DNA of 41,000 nucleotides from Cristatella mucedo. Its lineage: Eukaryota > Bryozoa > Phylactolaemata > Cristatellidae. How positions within the stretch are numbered: the first letter of the stretch is position 1; each line of letters starts with the position of its first letter. Below are positions 1-9,300 of the stretch, piece after piece. The stretch spans positions 3,846,501 to 3,887,500 of the forward strand of contig WPIO01000013.1 in assembly GCA_009760855.2 (NCBI GenBank). Reading direction: 5' to 3'. The translations under genes and the position numbers were made by a program. Below the pieces are notes generated by a model. It was not told the origin of the DNA. It was given only the letters and a program-made list of their open reading frames with translations, and made no database searches.

Positions 1-205
1 TTTATGACAGCATTTAGTGGGTCCCTGCGATTCGTCCTTTGTGTGCTCATGAGTGCTGACAGTATGCAAGCTGCCACTAACCACATTTGCATGCTGATCC
101 CATGCATCGACCATACTTCCTTTACAGCATCTGTAAAGTGCCTAGAAAGAGATTAAGTTCTCTGAGGGTGCTATACACATGGATTATTATTGTTATTATC
201 ATAAA
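1..205 (+). mobile_element. LINE-A 3' end
   Basis: The sequence matches the 3' end seen in many copies here: CAGCATTTAGTGGGTCC, GCTGCCACTAACCAC, then AAAGTGCCTAGAAAGAG and TTCTCTGAGGGTGCTATAC, closing with ATT triplets. This is the tail of a CR1/L2-like non-LTR retrotransposon. Confidence 0.8.
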
Positions 206-349
206 TATTCGTTGACCGATCAAAACTGCATGTCACCTAGGCTGTTCACCCAAGTATTGTAAACTCTAATCTCAGTAATTACAGCGGGATATGTTTTCAC
301 AGCCCAGCCGTAAGCTACACGGTTAATACTAACAATGTATCACGCCCTT

Positions 350-415
350 CGGCATACATAAAGCACCCGGATAGAGATTGAATTCTTGTAAGAAACTACA
401 CAAATGAATTACATT
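350..415 (+). mobile_element. SINE-1 tail fragment
   Basis: It resembles the SINE-1 tail (AAGCACCCGGATAGAGATTG, then ACACAAATGAATTA). The tRNA-like head is missing. Confidence 0.45.
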
Positions 416-423
416 ATATTTAA

Positions 424-665
424 TGTCAATATGCTCTTGACTGGGAGTCAGTACAAGTCGTTGAGAAGCGGTGTGATGTGACAATTGCAACGTTCACAAT
501 GGGCAAGCCTGGCAGCAGAGTTTTGCACAAGCTGTAAGCTCTCCATTGCACATGCCAGACGACATGCGAATAGTGAGTTACAGAAGTGAAGACCGGGATA
601 CCACAAATGCATGGAACAACACGGATACGGTACCCCAGCCTGAGCAGGCCCAAAATTTTGCAATA
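424..665 (-). mobile_element. LINE-A ORF2 C-terminal fragment
   Basis: The minus strand carries the degraded region before the HITPLL motif of LINE-A, for example [11 protein letters not shown], followed by CHITPLLNDL. Frames are broken. Confidence 0.65.
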
Positions 666-779
666 CTACACAGCTGAAAGTAGGCAGACCTGAGTTGAAG
701 ATGATTCAGTCATCTAGCACAAGTATGCAATTGCACAGAGTGTGTGCCGATGAAGGGAGCACAAGGGAACGGTCAGCAG

Positions 780-875
780 GACCTGCATAATAATATAATA
801 ATAATAATAATATTGCACTTGATAAAGCGCCCTCAGAGAACTTAATCTCTTTCTAGGCGCTTTACATTTGCTTAC
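780..875 (-). mobile_element. LINE-A 3' tail
   Basis: The reverse complement gives AAAGCGCCTAGAAAGAGATT, AAGTTCTCTGAGGGCGCTTT, ATCAAGTGCAAT and ATT repeats. Only the tail is recognisable. Confidence 0.75.
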
Positions 876-1512
876 ACACCATATAGTGTGCTGAGGTAAA
901 AGCAAGCAAGCGATTACCAAGAAACCATGCTGGGGAATTCCAAGAAACGATACCACCACACAGCAATGCAGAACGGCTAGTGGTCTGGCAAAGGAAGGAA
1001 GGCAAGGGAGTGCTGCTGACACTAATGGTATGGTTCTTGCTTCGACAATCCAAGACACGTCTGCTCAGGCTGCTGTACAGCTGTGGACTAGGCTTGCATG
1101 GACGGGTCACAGCGAAACGATTGTCACATTGTTGCCATGCAGTGGGATAATTGATTCTGCATCACTTGTACCACCATTAGTGGTCAACCACTGACACTTC
1201 TGTGAGCAGTTAGTGCATTTGTAGCCAGGACTGCTCTTAGCAAAGTTGTGCTCCCTTCCCATTATCTTGCTGTCGAAAGCCAGGGCAGTGATATCCGATG
1301 CCACTAGCAACTACCGAAAGCCTTGTAAATGGTGAATCAAGAAGAGTCAAGTGTCAGCTAGAAGGAGAGCACCGAAAGACATGTCGATGACGTGCGACGT
1401 TGAGCACGTGTGCCTGCTCTCATTTGCACTCTAGTTTCTGCCTTCGGTAGATGCACGAACAACCGAAGAGTTTGCTAGTCACCGACTGATTCAATTCACA
1501 CAGTAAACAAAA
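876..1512. other. No recognised feature
   Basis: I see no gene or repeat family here. Short ORFs lack family features. Confidence 0.5.
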
Positions 1513-1665
1513 GCAAGTTGGTTTGGTCTAGCGGTTAAGGTGCTCGCCCCGACCAAGGTCTGACTGAGGTCGTGGGCTCGAGCCCCGAGGCACATGTGAA
1601 GCGCCTGAATAGAGATTGAGTTCTCTTGGGGCGCTATGTAAATGAATTATATATTTTTTTATATA
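1513..1665 (+). mobile_element. SINE-1 (tRNA-derived, LINE-A-like tail)
   Basis: The head has an A-box-like TGGTCTAGCGGTTAAGGTGC and a B-box-like GGGCTCGAGCCCC, as in RNA polymerase III promoters of tRNA-derived SINEs. The tail (AAGCGCCTGAATAGAGATTG, AGTTCTCTTGGGGCGCTATG) closely resembles the LINE-A tail. This is the best SINE-1 copy in the window. Confidence 0.8.
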
Positions 1666-2202
1666 GTAAGTCCTTCTAAATCGACGTCCTACCTTGAGTT
1701 CCCAGATCTGGCTTGTGGCTGTCTTCTGTTGGCAGTGTTGACATGCAAGCAAGGTCAGACCGTGGCTCGCCCCCCCCCCCGACACGACTTACAACGAAGA
1801 ATGGCACGCAAATATTGCAAAGTCGACTGGAGGATCAATACAGGGCTACATGAGCTGCCCCCACACGAGATTGTAGATAATGTACGACAAAAAGGTGACG
1901 GAATCCTCTTACGGATCTCCACTCTCTTACGGATCTCCGGCAGTGACTCTAACAAGCCATGATGTTAAGTGGCTGCTATGGCGGCCAATTAATAGCTAGC
2001 AGATGGTTGCTGAGTGGAAGTGAGATGAGGGCACACTGAAATTGTCGCCACGTGCAAGTCTTGCTCAAAAAAGGTCCTTTGCCTGCGTAGCCGCTCAGCA
2101 TTGTACAGGTTCGTTCGCCTGCCACTGGTGCAGCAGTGTTACTTGCAGCTCCCGCTGTCACCCACTCGCGACAAGGCAGGAAGCCTTGCAGGTTTGAGGA
2201 GT

Positions 2203-2204
<2 letters not shown>
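1666..2204. other. No recognised feature; poly-C run
   Basis: I recognise no gene. A C10 run lies at about 1771-1780, and there is a short direct repeat (CTCTTACGGATCTCC) near 1907-1938. Confidence 0.45.

Positions 2205-2271
<67 letters not shown>
2205..2271 (+). repeat. (CT)n microsatellite
   Basis: About 33 uninterrupted CT units, probably intronic to the receptor gene. ORFs reading LSLSLS across it are artefacts. Confidence 0.97.
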
Positions 2272-2275
<4 letters not shown>

Positions 2276-2486
2276 AATTGGGATTGACTGGCTAGGCCCA
2301 GACAAGCAGGTGGGTGAGCCCATACCCAGTGCGGTCACTGACAGATCACGAGTGCAGTCACTGACTGATCACGATCGTCGACGATTAGCATGCTAGCAAG
2401 CAAGCAGCAACATCAGTAGCCCTGCATGAATTTGCCACCGGACAGCTTGCTTGAGCCGCCACTGCAACAGCAGCCAGCGGTGGCAC

Positions 2487-2526
2487 CACCTCGAACGAGC
2501 GGCCCTCACCTCGAACGAGCCGCCCT
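2487..2526 (-). repeat. 20-bp tandem duplication over a splice donor
   Basis: Positions 2487-2506 and 2507-2526 are the same 20-mer apart from one base. Each copy holds GAG|GTG on the minus strand, so two donors lie 20 nt apart at the end of the ligand-binding-domain exon. Confidence 0.92.
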
Positions 2527-3364
2527 TAATGAGAACGACCTGATCAAACGTGTCGAGTGAGGTGAAGCCCGGTATCCGCTTGGCAAAGCTGATCACGTTG
2601 GCGATCGCGTCATTGAAGCAGCGCTCGTAGGCGCGCCAGCAAGCGGCCGCCTGCTCGTTGTCGAGCGTCAGGTCGGCCGATGCGGCCAGCTTGTCGGCGG
2701 CGCCCTGCCGCAGGACGGCAGCATTGCAGCGCGTGTAGTAGATGGTGTCGAGGTAGGCGGCGTGCACGGTGCACGCCACGTCGTCGGCGCTCACGGCAGC
2801 GCCGGCGGTATCGAACGTCGAGGTGTCTGCGTCGTTGCTGCTGCCGCTGCCGTCGCTGCAACCGCTGCCGTCCGCTTCGCTTTTGGCTCGGACGGCCGAC
2901 GGCGGCTCGCCGGCGTGCGAAGGAGCCGCCGAGGAGCTGCCCTCAGAGCAAGGCGCACCGCTGGCACCGTCGACCGGCTTGTACGGTCGCTTTTTCAGCG
3001 GGCTTCGGCTGGCAGCTTGGCTGCCGTCGCCGGCAAAGGACAGCTGAGCGCCGACGGCGATACGGGGCTGCATGCTGAGGGCAGAGTTCGAATGAATGGG
3101 GTGAGCAGGAGCAGCAATCGAGCTGCCAGCCGCTGCACTGACGAACGTGACCATGACGGGCTCCGTCGCAGCAGCAGCAGCAGCAGCAGCAGCCTTATCC
3201 AGGCCAGCCGGGCTGCCGATGCAAGCTGCAGCGTGAGGAGCAGCACCTGTGCCAGCTGCCAAGGAGGCTGCCGGATGAATGGAGGCGGCGGCCAGCGAAT
3301 GGGCGTCGACTATGTGCACCTGCGACATGTCGATCAGCTCGCCCGTTGCTGTGGCAATGACAGC
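2510..3364 (-). CDS. Nuclear receptor exon: hinge and first half of ligand-binding domain
   Basis: After acceptor TTATTCCTGTAG the exon codes for 285 residues starting [21 protein letters not shown] Ser/Ala/Gly-rich hinge with [13 protein letters not shown] and an Ala9 run (interrupted CAG/GCT repeats near 3165-3195) leads into the ligand-binding domain. The last about 90 residues fit helices 1 to 5, ending [20 protein letters not shown]. The donor is GAG|GTGAGG (2509). A 20-bp tandem copy of this donor follows. The remaining helices, including the activation helix, are not in the window. Confidence 0.88.
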
Positions 3365-6300
3365 CTACAGGAATAAACAGGCGACGGATCTCATTCTCAT
3401 TCACGAAGAACGGAGCCCGAGCTCGCTAGTGACTGATATCACGACAATCGCCCCAGAATTGAAGTCGTATACAACTTGAAATGCACCTGTTCCTAATAGG
3501 ATTTGCTCCGGTACGAGAGAATCAGCATTAATGAGCTTATGTATGCTGCCATCGTGCATGGCTACATGTTACAGCTAATTAGTTAATATGATTCATTACC
3601 AACCTATATGCCTGAATTGTCCAGAAATCGAGTTTTCCTTTTGCAGCAGATGTAAAGCACCTAGACGGAGATTGAGTTCTCTGAGGGCGCTTTATCAAGT
3701 GCATTATTATTATTATGAAATAGTTTTAGTATTCTCAGAGTTCGATAAAAAGTAAAAAACAGTAAAGGACAGCTGATCCAATAGCCTCATGGCAGCAGTG
3801 AAGCCTTAACGTCTATCACCTCCTCTTGCAGTGGGCAATGATGAATCGCCTGCTGTAGGACTCAAACTCACGGACTATAAATATAATAAAATTCTAGGTC
3901 GTGAAGAGCAAGCACTTTGTCCCTCGGTTAAGATGCAGGGAATACAAATATGGTGTCCGTGAGTGGTTAGATTACAAACATCTGGCATCAGTGGTCGTGG
4001 GTTCAGCTCCACAAGTCCATTAAGATGGTGCCATTTTTAATGTTGGACACTATGGTATTCCTTGTGCTGAGCCGGGCCACACTAAGTTCACGATCGGTTA
4101 AGGCACACGAAGCCTCTGTTTAACACTAGTGAGCATGGAAAACCAGCTGCACATCTGCTCTGGCACAGACACTGGCAATAGTCCACAGCAGAGCAGATCG
4201 CCGGATGAGGGAGGGAAACGATGGATGCTACCCATTATCGATAGCAGCACAGCATCTTTGCTCATAGTTCAGAGGTAATTGTACTGGATTGTGGCAACTT
4301 GGCTTCGAAGGGTGAGGTGAGAATGGTGCTTGCTGGCACAAGAGCAGAATAAATGGGTACAGCTGCTGAGCCGTAATGAGAATTCATGCTGCATGTCGAG
4401 CAGAGGGCCCAACAGGCTATCATCGATAGCAGAATGTTAAAGAGAAGAGTGATCGCCCGTCATGACCCAGGCATCACTGGCTCAAGTACTTCAGTGAGAA
4501 ATAAAGAATTGCCTAATGCAAGCAAAGCGACAGCTACGACTACTTTCTTTGCTGTCAAATATAAAAAAATGTTCTCGAACAGGCTACTTTTTTAAGGGGT
4601 AAATGTTAATGGGCCAAGGGCAGAGTACCAGATGTTGAAACGAGGTCAAATCCTATACCACAACTAATGTAGAGTCGAGTCTAATGAAAAGATAAGTATA
4701 CTGCAACGAGCAGCTTAAGCAGTACAAGGCAACCATTGAGGGCAGTTAGAACGATAGAAACCCAGATTTTGGCCGAATCCATCACTAGGTCGGGCTGTGC
4801 AGCAGATCGTGGCCTGGGAAGCAGAATGCAGCACGTGCTTTTCCGCGAGCCTGTATTCAGTTGCTTCGGTCTGGTTGACATATGACCGGTATAGCATCAG
4901 CCATTCTCTAAATCACTCCTTGCTGGTCTGCAGGACTGTGCAATCAGGCACTTAAAGCTGGTGCAAAACTCTGCAGCAAGGCCGGTCTGATGTGAGCGTC
5001 GAAGTTGCGACATCGCACCACTTCTTGCCGACCTGCATTGGCTCCCAGTCAAGCGGCTCATCGACTTCAAGGCTGTCACTCACTTTTAGGCCGATTCATT
5101 CTTTGGTTCCAGCCTACCTATCAGATCTACTCCACTATCTGGCTAAGTAAAGTACCGCCCACTTTTCTGAATCTAATCGTTTAAGTACACCTTGTACGAA
5201 CCTCAAATCCTTTGGAGACCGTGTCTTTAGTTCGTATGCTCCCAAAGCCGATAACTCACTTCCGACAGGTGTCACGATGTCTCCTGACTTGGACGACATT
5301 TAGAAAGAAGCTAAAAACATTTATTTATCACAGCATTTAGTGGGTCCATGTGAATCGTCCTTTGTGTGCTTATAGGTGCTGCCACTGACTGATGCATGCT
5401 GCCACTAACCATATTTGCATGCTGACCCTATGCATGTTACCTATAACCATGTTATGCTTCTCATCATTAAGCATGCTACCACTAACCATTAGAACATGCT
5501 TCCTTTGCAGCACGTGTAAAGTGCCTACAAAGAGGTTAAGTTCTCTGAGGGCGAATGGTTACTGGTAGCACGCTCAATGACAACAAGCATAACATGGTTA
5601 TAGGTAATCGACGAGTAGCATTGCAGTTCACAACAGCTTTTTGAGCAGACGACCGAGGCAGGTCTGCTGCATAATGCAGGCAGCGATCACATCCCGCCAT
5701 GTGTCCTTGGACGAGCAAGGTGTTGTGATCGGCTATCTGAGCACCCGCAGCCCTTGGAGGATGGTGCACGGTTCATGGTGCCTGCCTGCACTAACGACCT
5801 GCTCAAGCGATCAAAGGCCCAGCAATGAACGCCAGCATGCCAAAAATTGCTGTGGCTGCAGTTTTCAAACGGAAACAGTTTGCTTTGGTGTCAAGCAGTC
5901 AGGATTGACGATTGCTTCTTGTAGACAGATGATTAGGAGAACAACCTTGTTCAGGGTGATTTGAACATTCATTTGATGGCCTAACTGACCTACTATGTGC
6001 TGATTTTTGTATGTTAGCTGATTAATACCTCTTGTGGCATGCACATGACCCCATTTACAACAACGGTCACTTACTCGATCACACGTTCTTCGGATATTGT
6101 ATGCTGTCAACTCCTATTAAAACCAAATTGTGCACATCTAAACATATGTAAATCTGATTCAGTCAGCAGTTTCTGTGCCCTTTGGTAGCAAAGAGCATCT
6201 GTGAATCTCAAAACCGTAAGATCCACGACATTGAGGCTGTCTGCAAAAAACATCTAGCTTAAACCTTCTGCTCAATCCTCTGTCCGACTGCAAATTATGC

Positions 6301-9300
6301 CATCGATGTTCTGCATTGGTTGGCTCCTCTGATTAAGCACATCGTAGCCCTCAGTCAGATGGCCTATGATTTATTGCAAACATGAAACTATCTAAGCAAA
6401 AGCTTGAAAGGGCATATACAAGATCAGGAATGAATGTCCATCAGCTTAAGAGGACTATTGTAGGTCGACCAGACCATCTTAGCTAAGGCTAAGTCTACCT
6501 TCTATGCAAAATTGCAAAAACCCGATGTCCAGCATCAACCATCGCCTTTACTGCTCCCAGATCAGCACGTTGCCTAGCGATCACTGTGGTGGCAATCTAG
6601 CAGATAGTTTCTCTAGCTTCTTTGACAGCAAAATAGTTAAGATCCGCAGAGTTCGCTCCAAGGTAAATACATCCACGCTGAACTTCTCACCATCTGCTCC
6701 TTGCTGAATGACCTGAATGACAATTTTCAAGCCTCTACCTCTAGTAACCTCATCTCGAAGTTGATCTTCCAGTTTAACAAGACTACCAGCCCTCTAGATC
6801 CTATACCTACAGTTCTCCTTCTGAGATGCACAGATTTCTGCTGTCCAGGATGACTAACATTCTACTAAGAAGTCAACACTAGACCAGGAGAACTTAACAA
6901 CTTCTGTCCAATCTACTGACTGTCGCTCCTAGCAAAGACACTTGACAGAGTAGTGACAGACCAGCAACAATACTTTCCATCAATACTTGAAACCATATAC
7001 GTTCCAGTCAGTTTTAAGAGCTAATCACTCCACAGAGATAGCATTGTTGTGAGAGTATAACGGGGTTCTAAAAATGCTGACTTAGGTAGAGTCTCATTAC
7101 TAGTTATACTGGATCTATCGGCAGCATTAATACTATCGATTACCAGGACCTTCTTGAGCACATGTGATCTCTATTTAAAGGCTCTATCTCAGTGGAAGAT
7201 TTTAGAATACATATATGTCAATGGGTTAATTTTCAACCGAGGATTCTTTAAAGCATGAACTACCCCAGGATTATGTTCTTGGTCCACTTCTTTTCGCAAT
7301 TTATTCTCTCCCTCTAGCCGATTTAATCGTCAAACACAATCCAGGCTTTCATTTTTATGCAGACGACACACTTCAGTGCCTAAGCTTTAATCCTTCCCTG
7401 CTTCCGGCCTGTCAAACTCTTTTAAAGTAAAAATTAAAGGTTAGCTGATTTAACAGTCTCATTTTTATAGCAGCGGAAGAGCCTAACGACTATCGCCACC
7501 CCTTGCAATGAGCTAACTCCCTTGCAGCATGTATGGCTGACATTTGCACTTGGATGGCAGCACAAACTTTGTCAAATTGAATGACAACAAAAGCAAATTA
7601 ATAGCTATGGGAAATTGTAGTGCTACTCAGAAAATTGAGAGCCCCACTCTCAAAATAGGCTTGGACAGAGGATCTTCTGTACGATCTGCATAAAATCTGG
7701 GTGCCCTGTTATACAAAAACCTTTCACCAGATGTCTGCATCAGCTTCATAGTCACGCTTTCGGCCCGATTTCAGCTTGATACCCTTACAAAACTTTGGCC
7801 TGCATGGACAAGGATACAACTAGGCTGGTTCCTGGATTTGTGACGTCCCATCTACATTTTTTGTAGATGGGACGTCATTTACGCAGTTGCCACATTACAC
7901 CACTTCTCGCCGACCGGCACTGGCTACCAGTCAAGCAACGGATCGACATCAAGGTTTTGTCGCTCACTTTCAGGTCCCTTCATTCTTTGGCTCCAGCCTA
8001 TCTCTCAGATCTACTTTCCCACCAGGCCAAGCATCGTACCACCCGCTTTTAGGAATCCAACGGTCTACCAATGCCTCGTACAAACCTCAAATCCTTTGGA
8101 GATCGTGCATTTAGTTCGTATGCCCCCTAAGCCTGGAACTCACTCCCGACTTGCATCACAGCATCAACTGATTTGACCCCATTTAAAAAGAACTTACAAA
8201 CACACCTATTTAGGACAGCATTTAGTGGGTCCCTGTGATTCGTCCTTGATGTGCTTATGCGTGCTGACACTGTGCATGCTGCCACTAACCACACTTGCAT
8301 AAATAAATAAATAAATACTAGCTGATTAAACAGCCTCTTTTTTGTATAGCGACAGAAGAGCCTTCAAGGCTATCACCACCGCTTGTAGTGGCGATAAAGG
8401 ATCGCCCACTGCAAGATTCGAACCCACGACCTCGGGGCCGAGATCGTGAAAAGCAACCGCCTTACCCAGTGAGCCATTACGGCTCTGACCCTGTACATGT
8501 CACCCTTAACCATGTTATTCATGTTGTTTAACAAGCATGATATTACTCACCATAAAGCGCCTAGAAAGAGATTGAGTTCTCTGAGGGTGCTTTATCAAGT
8601 GCATTATTATAATAATATTATTATTGTAACTCACTACTGGAAGATCATTCTGCCATCGCAATTGTGCAATATATGCTTACAATTGATGCAACACTCTCCA
8701 GATATGCTTCAGTGTCATTTAAGTCGCAGTGCCACATTAAACCAAGTGTCATCGACCTGCACTGACTTCTCATCAAGCAGCATATCAACTTGAAGGTTCT
8801 GTCACTAACCTTTAGGTCCATCTATTCTCTTGCTCCGGCCGACCTATGTAAAATAGTTCCTAATCAGACAAGGCACAGTACCATCTCCTCTTCTGACTCA
8901 AATCATTTAGCTATGCCTCTAATCAATCTTAAATCCTTTGGAGACCGTGCCCTAAGTTCATTTGGTCCCACAGCCTTGAAGACACTACCGACTGATATCA
9001 CATCTCCCAACTTGACGACATTTAAAGAGTAGCTAAAACTTACTTGCCTCTCAAAGCATTTACTCCGACCGTGTACATCGTCTTTTGGATGCATACGAGT
9101 GCTGTAACTGTGCACGCTATCACTAACCAATTGACATGCTTTGCTGCCAGAGTACTGTAAGCTAGCCAAGTGTCTAGAAAGAGACCTGGTTCTCACAGGA
9201 TTCTGTACAGCGGCTTATTGTTATTATTATTATTATATCTCCTGTAGCCTCTGCTCTGAACTTAAAAAATCCCTTGGAGACCGTGCCCTTACTCACCACG

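Larger units (their letters stand above)
6390..8636 (+). pseudogene. LINE-A retrotransposon with decayed reverse transcriptase
   Basis: This is the longest LINE copy. Degraded frames carry [17 protein letters not shown], then reverse-transcriptase pieces ([30 protein letters not shown]) and the catalytic motif YADD at 7356-7367. After that come [18 protein letters not shown] and LKSFGDR, the 3' UTR, and the tail at 8550-8636 ending in ATT repeats. Many stops and frameshifts make it inactive. It is split by SINE-2 insertions at 7432-7520 and 8298-8487. The C-terminal motifs fit the CR1/L2 group, which moves by target-primed reverse transcription. Confidence 0.82.

Noticed and set aside
2101-2396. 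ORFs reading LSLSLS
   Set aside because: They only read through the (CT)n tract.
2610-3376. Plus-strand and other-frame ORFs over the receptor exon (Arg/Cys-rich)
   Set aside because: They are shadows of the GC-rich minus-strand ligand-binding-domain exon.
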